Shown: positions 25,346 to 35,800 of the stretch, in pieces
How the letters are laid out: each line of letters starts with the position of its first letter
Numbering within the stretch: the stretch's first letter is position 1
Source: Acanthochromis polyacanthus
Taxonomy: Eukaryota > Chordata > Actinopteri > Pomacentridae
Direction of reading: 5' to 3'
Assembly: GCF_021347895.1 (NCBI RefSeq)
Contig: NC_067116.1
Location: forward strand, 40,691,677 to 40,755,676
Length of the DNA: 64,000 bases
Made by a program: the position numbers and the translations under genes
Notes under the pieces: generated by a model
Seen by the model: only the letters and a program-made list of their open reading frames with translations
Databases searched by the model: none
Told to the model about the DNA's origin: nothing

Positions 25346-25709
25346 GTAAGAAATAATCCTTTATTCAGAGCAGGAACTGGAATCAACAAAACAGCGACAG
25401 TTTGGGACATTAAGCAGCAACATTACTTAAATAACGGAAGTGTGGGATAGATTCATCTTTACTGATAGTATTTACCATCAGAAAATCAGTTTCTCCAGAG
25501 TTATGCCCATAACTAACATGGGCTTTGTCTTAAAATTACACTTTACTGTAACCACAAATCAATGAAATTATATGTTCTGATAAGGAGACTTCCTTCAAGT
25601 AAGTCTAAAAAACATGTTTAACCTCAAAAGTTTTATCACATATTAGCATTTTTGTTTCAATAAGTCATCCATCTTCCTTTTGTCCTCTATTTCAGATTTA
25701 ATTCCAGTC

Positions 25710-28155
25710 ATGTCAGCCAATGGGAGCTCAGAGAGCGGCTGCAGGTCAGAGGTCAAACCCTCCAACAACACCTGCAGCCAGAAGGAGCTCTCCGTCACCG
25801 CCTCCATCATCTCCATGACTGTTGGCATCTTCTCCAACAGCTTGGCTCTCTTCATCCTGGTCAAATCCTACAACCGCATCCGGATCAAGTCCAAGGCGTC
25901 CTTCCTGCTTATCGCCAGCAGCCTGGTGGTCACAGACCTGCTGGGTCACCTCATCAACGGCTCCCTGGTGCTTTTCGTCTACAGCTCCCAGAAGAAGTGG
26001 GAGACCTTTGACCCTCATCGCATCGTGTGCAGCGTCTTCGGCATGTGCATGGTGTTCTTCGGCCTGAGCCCCTTGTTCCTGGGCAGCATCATGGCGGTGG
26101 AGCGCTGCATCGGAGTCACCAGGCCCATCTTCCACTCCACGACGCTGGTTTCCCGCCACATGAAACGACTGCTGGGGCTCACCTGGCTGCTCGCTGCCCT
26201 GGTGGCCGTGCTGCCTGTGTTGCTGTGGAGGCCCTACAAGGTTCAGAGCTCCAGGAGTTGGTGCTTCTTCCCCATGGAGCAGCCCAAAGACTGGCTAGAT
26301 GTGCTCCTGCCCCTGCTCTTCTCAATGCTGGGGCTTCTGGCGCTGCTGCTCTCTATCGTGTGCAATACACTAACGAGCTGTGCGCTGCTGCAGGCCAGAC
26401 TGCGACACAGACATCACTGCAGGGGCACGCCATACCACATAGAGATGATCTGGCAGCTCCTGGGGATCATGCTGGTGTCCTGCGTTTGCTGGGGCCCATT
26501 ATTGGTAAGAACTTCCCCTTAGTACAGCTCTGACTGACTTTACAAGAATAACAGAATACAGTAAATGATTTGACAACTTTAGCTGGACTTCAACTTGTTG
26601 AGCCCAGATAGACTTGTTGATAGACTTCAACAAGTTGAGCGGGCCACCAATGAAAAGGGGCTATAGTCCCTGATGCAGTGGCCTGGGTTTGATTCCTGCT
26701 CATGGCTCTTTGCTGCAAGTCTTATCCCTAAACCCTGCTGCATTCTTATCCCTACTCTCCTCTCTGCCTCTTCACTTACCTGTCAAATACAGCCAAAATG
26801 GTCAAAAAATAACTTAAAGATCAGGCTGATAAAGTTGTCGTATGACTGGTAAAAGTGCAAAACTAGCTTAGATTAACTGAACTTGAGAAAACAAACTTAT
26901 TAAACATACTAAATTGAATCAATTTGTTACACAGACAAATAAAATAACTATCCAAAACTAAATCTACCTTAGTTTGATAACCTGAACTTGAGAAAACAAA
27001 TTCGACAAACTTAAGGTATTAAGTTAAAACGAGTTACTTACAATGACAAATACTAGTATTTGCTTTCCTTTTTTGTTATATGTAATTGTCTAAGTTCAAA
27101 GCATTTCTTCATGTAATAATAATAATCCCTTTCTGCTTAAACAGTGACTCAGATGCAACTCGAAAATGTTTCTTTAGAATTTATCTTCAGCTTCAAGGTG
27201 GAAATGCTCAGCCTTTACAGTGACTCATTGTCTAACTCATTCTAGCATATAAAAACACCATATTAACACATTATTTAAGGTTAAGACTAGATTTTCATTA
27301 GAGGAATTCTTTTGAAGAAGTAAATATCTGTTGAGTTTTTAGACGATACGTATTTTCACACTTTATAATAAGAATTATTCTAATCTGGACAGGGCAATTT
27401 TTTTTCACTTTAGTCAACTTTTCCACTTAAAGCATGAGATTATCATGTAAAATAATCATTGCACATTTGTTTAAAATCAATGAATATGTTGTTAGCGAGA
27501 GGTGTGAAGCTTCATGATAGATTAACTCCGTTTAAAACACGTCATATAAGCAGCTCTAAAGACTCTTCTAACTATGGCAATGAAATATCATTTAAATGAA
27601 TTCTTTGCATATTTTGCAAGGACACTGCAGAAAAAGTGTTTTCAATCAAAGTTTAATGTTCTCTAAATACACAGACTGGCATGAATTATGCACAATAACA
27701 GTGTTTCTCTCCCTTCAGTGCATTTCAGTGCATGCAAACAGAGCTACAGTTTTTCAGCATTTATTCTATTCGTTTGTCTGTATTGCAGCTTCTATCTCCA
27801 TTTTGCTGCTGCGCTTCTTAAGTTATCATTCTGTGGACACTCCACCTTGCAGATCCACGTCATCATCCTGAGCACCAGAGCCAGAGACGAGTCCACGTCC
27901 TTCAGCCTGCTGACCGTGGTTCGCATGGCCACGTGGAACCAGATCCTGGACCCGTGGGTCTACATCCTGCTGAGGAAAGCCGTCCTGAGGAAAATCTTCC
28001 TGTTGTGTCACAGCTGCTGGGACTCAAAGTCTCATAACCTGCACCGCTGGCAGCACAGTATGCTCTGCAGCTCAGTGGAGAAGAGCAACCCGTCCGACTG
28101 CCGCTGCCTCAGCAGGATGCCTCTGCCAAACGCTGCCATTAAATCCATCGCCTGA
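25710..28155 (+). CDS. ptgfr: Prostaglandin F2-alpha receptor (prostanoid GPCR)
   Basis: Seven-transmembrane Gq-coupled plasma-membrane receptor for PGF2-alpha. Two coding exons, 25710-26504 and 27853-28155, join in phase 0 after WGPLL at the end of TM6, the conserved intron site of prostanoid receptors. The product is 364 aa, against about 359 in mammals. Visible features: N-glycosylation sequons at N4 and N19; TM1 [12 protein letters not shown]2 with D76 in [13 protein letters not shown]107 and ECL2 SRSWCFF (C185) for the disulfide; ERC at 131-133 in place of DRY, as in this family; TM7 [14 protein letters not shown] with the Arg (289) that pairs with the prostaglandin carboxylate. [30 protein letters not shown] and CFF match PTGFR better than EP, TP or IP receptors. 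The start is the ATG after the 5'-UTR acceptor; the upstream in-frame residues lie across that acceptor. The 1.35-kb intron holds a SINE. Confidence 0.93.
26620..26825 (+). mobile_element. tRNA-derived SINE in ptgfr intron
   Basis: It contains a pol III B-box-like GGTTTGATTCC (about 26,687), then TGGCTCTTTGCTGCAAGTCT, a C/T-rich tract, ACCTGTCAAATACAG and an A-rich end. From memory this is the layout of a widespread teleost tRNA-derived SINE (GGTTCGATTCC...CCCTTTGCTGCATGTC...CTGTCAAATAAAGGC). Degenerate; boundaries approximate. Confidence 0.6.
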
Positions 28156-28319
28156 ACCTGGACTGAAGGGTTCAATCTGACAAAAAGGAGGCTGTGAAGG
28201 AGAGGAATACTGCACAATTACATGAAGAAGGGTCTGTTGTCATGTCACCTTTGCAAAAATAATCACCATAGACTCACAGTTTTGTGATGCATTCTGTAAT
28301 GTGGGATTCACTGTTTTTT

Positions 28320-29935
28320 TTGAAGGTCTCTGCCACCCAAAATGAGTACTTTTTATTCCAACCAAATGAACTCGCACAACTGTGGTTCTTTGCATAATGT
28401 GGGATTAACTCTTGTTCCACCCAAATAGTACTTTCTAACAAGCAAATTTTTTGTTTTACAGTTCTTTATCACCCAAAATACTACAGTCTATCCAAGCACC
28501 TTTGTTTTAAAAGTTATCTTTTCCACCAAAGAAGTACTTTTTTAATGAACAAATTATGGCTTTGAAAGTCCATACCACCAAAAATACTGCTGTCTGTCCA
28601 AGTACTTAGAGTTTTAAAGGTTTATTGCAACCATATAGTACTTTTGTAAAGATCAAATTATGATTTAAAGGTTTATTCCACCCAAAATACTACTTTCTGT
28701 CCAAGTACTTACAGTTTTAAAGGTTTATTCTACCTGAATAGTGATTTCAAACACACAGATCATGTTTTTATTTTTAAAGTTGATACCACCCAAAATGCTA
28801 CTTTCTAGCTTTAAAGGATTATTTCACTCAAATAGTACTTTTGAACAAGTAAGTTATGGTTTTCAGAGTCTACACCACTCAAAACTGTTTTGCAGTTTTA
28901 AAGGTGCAATCAAACAGAACTTTTTATGCATTATCCCATATCACCCAGAAATACTACTTTCTATCCAAGCAGAGTTCATTGGGGTTCATTGCAACCAAAC
29001 AGTATTTTTCTAAAGATCAAATTGTGATTTAAAGGTTTATTCCACCTAAAAACATAGTTTCTGTCCAAGTACTTAAAGTTTAGAAGATTTATTTCACCTG
29101 GATAATAATTTCAAACAAGCAAATCACGATGTTAAAAGTCTATACCACCCAAAATACTATTTTCTGTGCAAATCTTTATAGTTTTTAAAGTTCATTCCAC
29201 CCAAATAGTACCATTCTAAAGGTAAAGGTTATGGTTTTAAAGGTTTATTCCATTCAAATAGTACTATTTAAACATAGCAAAAAGACACATTCAAGAGTAA
29301 ACAGACATGAGTAAGGTACAGGTATGTTCACTAAAAACACAGGGCTTCAGTGGATTAGAAAAACTTTGTAATAAGGCGCATTTGTAAGTTATGGTTTTTA
29401 AAAGTCAACACCACCTGGAATACTATTGTCTGTTCAAGTAAATACAGTTTTAAAGGTGCAATCAAATAATACTTTATATTTTACAATTCTACATATCTCA
29501 AAATTCTACAGTCTGTCCAAACACATCTAATTTAAAAAGGTTTATTCCACTTTAGTGTTTGTTAAAGAACAAATTATGGCTTTAGACGTCCATATTACCC
29601 AAAATACTGTGTGTCTGAAGACAGAGTTTAAAAGATTGATTTCACCCAAATAATGCTTTCTAACAAATTAATTTTAAAAATGTATACCACCCAAAATACC
29701 ACTTTCCGCTAATGTAATTTTTTCATCCAAATAGTACTTTTTTTTTTTAAAAAGTTATGGTTTTAAAAGTCTATAACACCCAGAATATTGGTGTCTGTTT
29801 ATGGCACCCAAATAGTACTTTTTAACAGGAAAATTATGTTTAAAAAAAAAAAAAAGTCTACATCAAGCAAAACATTTGTATCTGTGAAAATATTTTTTAT
29901 TTCACCCAAATGACCTGAACAGGTTTGTGGTACGT
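28320..29935 (+). repeat. Degenerate ~103-bp tandem array (dimeric ~52-bp half units)
   Basis: Starts about 165 bp after the ptgfr stop. Two alternating half units recur: one near CCACCCAAATAGTACTTT...AACAAGCAAATTATGG, the other near CCACCCAAAATACTACTTT...GTCCAAGTACTTACAG, each followed by TTTTAAAGGTTTATT. Starts at about 28416, 28519 and 28622 give a 103-bp period; roughly sixteen diverged units can be followed. Part of it may be transcribed as ptgfr 3' UTR. Confidence 0.8.
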
Positions 29936-31059
29936 TGTGTATTGTGGCTTTAACTTTTTGTTCTTTACTTTCTGCATCAGCGGTTCAAAATAAAATCTGT
30001 CTGACATTTTCAAGCTCAGAATAAAAAGGGCCACAAATCAATGTCAGGTACTCTTAAAATCATCTTTTCTTTTTTGGAAAAGTTGCAGTTTTTGTTCTGA
30101 ATACTGCTGACATTTTCAAATGGCAGCTCCAACATTGTTTTGTACTGATATTTATTGAATATGTTACGCTGCATGTTCACCTCACATGTGCACAGGTGAT
30201 GTGATGCGAATTCTGTTGTGAGGATTCATTTCTCTGGATTATGATAGAAACACTTTCCAGCAGCAGAGTGGGGAGTATGATGTAAAATAACTCAATCTGC
30301 AGAAATATTTACCTATAAATGACGCATGCTGTTTTAAACAACATTAAAATAATGACTGGAATCCACTGTGGGGCTTTGTGTAGCCAGAATAGTGCCGCTT
30401 TTCTGTGTAATCATGACAGAAGGTCATCTCAGTGGTCTGCTGGTAGCTACATTATTACTTTGTACATGGGAGATTTTGCATCAGCGCTTCTGTATCGTGT
30501 TGCTGTTTTTCAGAAAATGTTTCCATTGTGGTTGCCTTGACCTGTGTAATAAAAGTGGAAAAACAAAATAATATTCTGCTCTAATAAGTAGCAGTCGTAT
30601 TATCCAGGAGATTTGTTAGCATCTGCTTGGCTGAAGTGTGGAACCCGAATCATCATAACCTTAATTCTAATTAGTCCTGATGCATCTTATAAGGTTGATA
30701 TAATTCAAAAGTACATTAAAATTTGCAACAGAGTTAGACACCCTTTTCTTCTCCTACTGGCCTGTGGGTTTAATAAATAATTTTGCAACTTTAGTGTTAA
30801 ATAGATTTTCTTTTACTTCACTATTTAAAGACATAACATGTGGGACATACTGGGAAACAATTATTGGGAAATGTAATCATTTTTACATTAGTTTTAACGA
30901 TGTTCCTTAAACCCTGGCTTGAAAGGGAAGCAATAAGGGGGAGGAAATTGATGATAAACCAAGATCCAGTAGAGCTGTGTGTTTATTAGTGCACTGAATT
31001 TAAAAAATAATATTGCAATGTGGGAAGATTCTGCAAATGGCAGAGAGCTCTATTCAACC
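29936..31059. other. Spacer between the two array blocks
   Basis: No coding exon recognised; contains the AT-rich tail of the array and ordinary intergenic sequence. Confidence 0.4.
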
Positions 31060-31650
31060 CTAAAGGTACTTTGTAACTTACAGTTTTACATATCTATTCC
31101 ACCCAAAACACCACTGTTTGTCTAAGTATTTGGCATTTTCAAGGTTCATCCCATCCAAAATACCTCTTTCTGTCCAAATACTTACAATTCAGAGAGTGTA
31201 CTCCATTCAAATACTGCTTTCTAACAAGCAAATTATGTCTTAAAATATCTGTACCACTAAAAATACTGCTGTCTGTCCAAGTACGATTACAAAGGTTTAC
31301 TCCACCCAATATCTCTCTCTCTGTCCAAGCATTTAAAGCTTTAAAAGGTTTATTCTACCCTAATAGTACTCTCTAACAAGTAAATTATAATTTCAAAAGT
31401 CACCCGGCACATTACTGAACATGTCCAAGTACAGTTAGTTTAAAAGGTTTTATCCACCCAATAAAATAGATCTTCCTACAGGGTAGATTATGGTTTTAAA
31501 GGTTTGTTCCATCCAAAATATCACTTCCTGTTCAAACTTTTATAGTTTAAAAGGTTGATTTAATCCGAGAAATACTTTATAAAGAATGAGTTGCAGAATG
31601 AAGGTTTAATCCAACTAAATAGTATGCTGCATTTGAAAAATAGCTGGCCT
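31060..31650 (+). repeat. Second block of the ~103-bp array
   Basis: The same half units return (CCACCCAAAACACCACTGTTTGTC, TCTGTCCAAGCATTTAAAG, CTAACAAGTAAATTAT) after about 1.1 kb of unrelated DNA, in the same orientation. The array was probably once continuous and split by insertion or decay. Confidence 0.75.
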
Positions 31651-31779
31651 AGAAAAATTGGTTTGTTTCAAGTGAAAAAGTTTTTTCCATGTCATCTGGC
31701 CAAAAAGGAGTTAATGAAAAACAAGGATCCTACAGTCGCTGTCCTAAAAATGCAGCCTCTACCTCCTGTAACATGTATT

Positions 31780-32300
31780 GGTTGGCATATTTAGTGTATT
31801 TATTGGTGTATTTATGTGTATTTTCTGGTACAATTGTAGTATATTTGTTGTATTTGTTGGTGTATTTTCTATTGTACATATTAATATATTTATTGGTGTA
31901 TTTGTTTCTGTAATTATAGCTATATTTGTTGGTGTACTTGTTGATATATTTATTGGTGTATTTGCTGGTGTATTCATCTGTGTATTTGTTGTCATACGTT
32001 TTGGTGTATTTGTTTCTGTAATTATAGATATATTTGTTGGTGTACTTACTGCTGTACTTGTTGGTGCATTTGTTGCAGTAATTATAGATATATTTGTTGC
32101 TGTATTTATTGCTGTACTTGTTAGTGTATTTGTTGTATTTGTTGCTGTAATTATAGGTATATTTGTTGGTGCATTTATTCCTCTACTTGTTGGTGTATTT
32201 ATTGTATTTTTTGGTGTACTTGTTGCTGTAATTAGGTATATTCGTTGGTATATTTATTGCTGTACTTGTTAGTGTATTTGTCGCATTTGTTGCTGTACTT
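31780..32300 (+). repeat. 12-bp TTGTTGGTGTAT minisatellite
   Basis: Roughly 40 variants of a 12-bp unit (TTGTTGGTGTAT, TTATTGCTGTAC, CTGTAATTATAG and similar). Because 12 is a multiple of three, it is open in several frames and yields a false Val/Ile/Phe repeat protein on + and an Asn/Thr/Pro one on -. It ends about 80-100 bp before the CpG-rich 5' region of btf3l4. Confidence 0.85.
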
Positions 32301-32309
32301 CCTAAAGCC

Positions 32310-32640
32310 TCCTGCAGGTGGCAGCAGAGCGTCGGGCTCCTGCGGCTGTTTGGCACCGAAGAAAAAGAAAATCCCATATGAGTGTGACGTAACCTCTTCC
32401 TCATAGCCTCCATCTTTCAGCACCGCATGACTCTGTGGACCTCTGAGCAGGTTTGTAGCTGCTGAAAGCGGGTTTGTGTGGACTGTTTGTCTGCGGGCCG
32501 TATGGGTGTCGGTGTGTGTTCGAAGCGGAGCGGCGGCGCGGAGCCGTGTTCCGGTGTGTGTGGAGTGTATTCGGCCCCGTGTTGTGTTTTCATCTGCAGC
32601 TGCTATCAGCACGTAGAGCAGACTGTCTGCTCACAGGTCT
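32310..32640 (+). promoter_or_regulatory. CpG-rich promoter/5'-UTR region of btf3l4
   Basis: A sharp rise in CpG between the minisatellite and the first intron, with a CRE-like TGACGTAA (about 32,386). The exact transcription start and first-exon donor could not be fixed; CAG/GTTTGT near 32,450 and CAG/GTCTGA near 32,636 are candidates. Confidence 0.45.
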
Positions 32641-32878
32641 GACTTACTAATACATGAGCTGCATCCAAATATCTGTTTAACATCTCTAGTAGCTCCTCTT
32701 CTTGATAAAAGCTTTTTTTCTGGTGTTGTTTTGCTATAAAGCTGAATTCTGTGGAACTCCTGGTTAGCTTGTTTTGTTGCTAATGTTGAAACAGCAGCAT
32801 GCTAGATGTTTAGGCTGGTTGACAGAACTTCTGTTTATTTTTCGTCCTTATCTACATTTTTCTTTTGCAGGTAAGAAC

Positions 32879-35800
32879 ATGAATCAAGAAAAACTGGCCA
32901 AACTTCAAGCCCAGGTGCGGATAGGAGGAAAGGTGAGCTAACATCCACACTGTGTTTTGATTGTGAAGGTGTGATGCTGAGTTTGTGCAGTGCTGGCAGG
33001 TGACTATTTATTTTTACAGCTAATTAACAGTAAATCTGCTCCTTGTTTTCTGGGTTAATAGGTTTGTCTGTGGTAGAGCTGAAAGTAATTATTGATTAGA
33101 TTCAACTTTATCATCTTCATTAGCATCCAACCAGAAGTGCAAAAGAAGCAGCAAAGTGTTTCATGGACGGTGTATAAACAGTATGTTACAGATGTGTCAT
33201 TGTTGATTAGTCAGGTGATCATTTTTCAAATTTATTTTCTGCATTAACTGATGAGCTGTTTGGTCTACAAAATTCTGAAAAACGTTAATGTCTTCCCCAA
33301 GATTCAGGAGGTTTATTGTGAAATGCGCCAGAAAACCATGAGAAATCCTCCTTAAGCAATTAGACACAATCTAAGAAACACTGCTGCAAATTCTAAATAA
33401 ATCAGCATACTTAAACCAACTGTAGCAGTGGTTGTAAAGTGCACTGCACATTATTGTAAACCTTGGTTTGAATAAAGTGGTTGTGGCAGTGATGAGGTGA
33501 TTATAAAGTAGAAAGAATTGCTAAGAAGACAGTAATAACAATAAAACTGATATGAACAATATTTAAGAAGACACAGTACCTCACAGTCAGGGTTCATCAA
33601 CAGCAGAGAACAGGTGGGTCTCTAGCATTGCTTTGAACACCTTTACTGAGCAAGCTTGCCAAATGTCAAAGTCATTCTGACATTTGACAAGATGTCTTGC
33701 TTTCTCCACAACCAAAACATAGTTCGTTTACTGTCATAGAAGCATAAAGAGACCAGAAAATATTCACATTCGAAAAGCTGGAATCAGAGAGTTTACACTT
33801 TTTTCCCTGTAAAATATTACTCAAACTGATTGTCAAACTAGCTGGTGATTCATTTAATCATTCGCAACTAATTGATTAAACAATCAGTCATTGCAGCTGG
33901 AATATCAGTGCAGTGATTAGATGATTAATCAAGTTTTTTATGGGAATAAAAGTAATCAGTAAGTGATTTGTCAAGCAGAAATACCATACAGTGTGTTGTC
34001 CCCAAGTTCCCTTTGAGTCATTTCATCTCAGATCTTCTGCTCGACCATCTCTGATTGTCTTAAATGTTTTTAAAATGTAAACAAACAACAAATATTTGAG
34101 TCTGCTGTCAAAATGTGTTGTCAGACCCATTTAAAGTTATTTAGCAGCATAACATGAAACAAAAGCAGCCGTAGCATTCAGACTGAATGTCTGTCAACAA
34201 AACAAGCAACGCAATTCACTTAATAGACGGCGGCACTCAGCTGTTTATCAGACTGCAAACAAAAGTGATTCATAAGAACCTGGTATTGAAGGATTAAAAT
34301 GCAATTGTGCATCTATTGGCCCTGTGACTTCGTTTTTCTTCTAGAACTCTGACTTTTTTTAAGCTAGATTCAAGTGTCTGTGCAGGATCTTATGTCCACT
34401 GTGGTTTCAGGGCTCTGCGCGCAGGAAGAAGAAGGTGGTGCACAGAACTGCAACCGCTGATGACAAAAAGCTTCAGAGTTCACTAAAGAAGTTGGCTGTG
34501 AACAATATTGCTGGAATTGAGGAGGTAAACTGGTTCATCTGCTGTCCATAAGTGGTCATTTAGACCAGACTGCCTTCAGATTTTCCACATTTACGTGTTT
34601 AATCTAAACATTTAGTCACATCCTTCAGACCTGAGTGTTTTCTCTCCTCAGGTGAACATGATCAAGGACGATGGAAGTGTGATCCACTTCAACAACCCCA
34701 AAGTTCAGGCGTCTCTGTCCGCCAACACCTTCGCCATCACGGGACACGCCGAGACCAAGCAGCTGACGGAGATGCTCCCAGGCATCCTCAGCCAGCTGGG
34801 AGCCGACAGCCTCAGCAGCCTGCGCAAACTGGCCGAACAGTTCCCCCGACAAGGTGGGTGTTTCTGCAACTATCTGAGCTTCGGCATTTTAAAATCATGT
34901 GAAAATATTAGGAGTTGTTGTGTGTCAAAAAGGCGTTACAAAACTAATAAAAGAAACCAGAATTTTGCTCTTTAGGAATCATTTTTGCATGCAGCATTGT
35001 CTTGTTTACTAACTTAGCTTGCTTGTGACTGAAGGAGAAGAAAGTAGGGATTTCAGAATTTCCCTTTCAGTCAGCAATCCTATTCAGTCACCCTGTGTGG
35101 GTGAGAAATATTTATATGTGACACTTTAGTTTGATTGCACTTTAATTCTTCAGAAAAACTAAACTCTTGGAGCAGCTCTTCTGTGGTTTAGATGATTATG
35201 AGGTTCGTATTCACTTACAATAAATTCAGAAAGCATTTTACGATTTGCACACTGTATAGATTTGATTTTAAATTTAGAAAACTGTCCTTTTTTTCCATTA
35301 GTTCACTCAGCAACTCACAAGCAACAGTGAACACATGCAAAACTGACCCCGGAAGGTCCTAATGACCTGTTCTGATAAACTAAATCTCTCTCACACACAA
35401 TAAACAGCAATATCTCCCTTTCAGTTTGTCCCGCTGTTTAAAACCCCACAAAGTCAATACAATAGAACAAGAGAATTATGCTCAATGGTCACTCACTCAG
35501 GCACGCACACGCGGCCACATGGCCAAGTTTACTCACGGTCCGTGTTCAGTCCGAAACGACAACGCGTTGCAACGCTGTTTGGTCCACAAAACATTGAGTG
35601 CGGTGAAAAAGCGCTCACAGAAACATCGAGTGTGGTAAAACGGCTTCACAAAAACACTGTGTGGTAAAACGGCTTCACAAAAACACTGTGTGGTAAAACG
35701 GCTTCACAAAAACACTGAGTGTGGTAAAATAGCCTTCACAAAAACATTGAGTGCGGTGAAACGTTCCAATCTGACGGGCGCTAGCCGCCGGGCTAGCATT

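Noticed and set aside
25746..26159. 137-residue minus-strand open frame over ptgfr
   Set aside because: Antisense shadow of the GC-rich ptgfr coding exon; composition His/Asp/Gly-rich with no family similarity.
26680..26720. Possible tRNA gene from the B-box-like GGTTTGATTCC
   Set aside because: No foldable cloverleaf could be made; the following sequence fits a tRNA-derived SINE body.
28320..29935. Possible CRISPR or repeat-spacer array
   Set aside because: Repeats are diverged and continuous at about 103 bp, without conserved short repeats separated by unique spacers.
31778..32272. Long open frame giving a Val/Ile/Phe-rich repeat protein
   Set aside because: It is the translation of a 12-bp minisatellite, has no splice or start context, and is open in more than one frame.
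35588..35765. CRISPR-like regularly repeated 29-bp units
   Set aside because: The units are contiguous with no unique spacers, and the genome is a vertebrate; it is a minisatellite.
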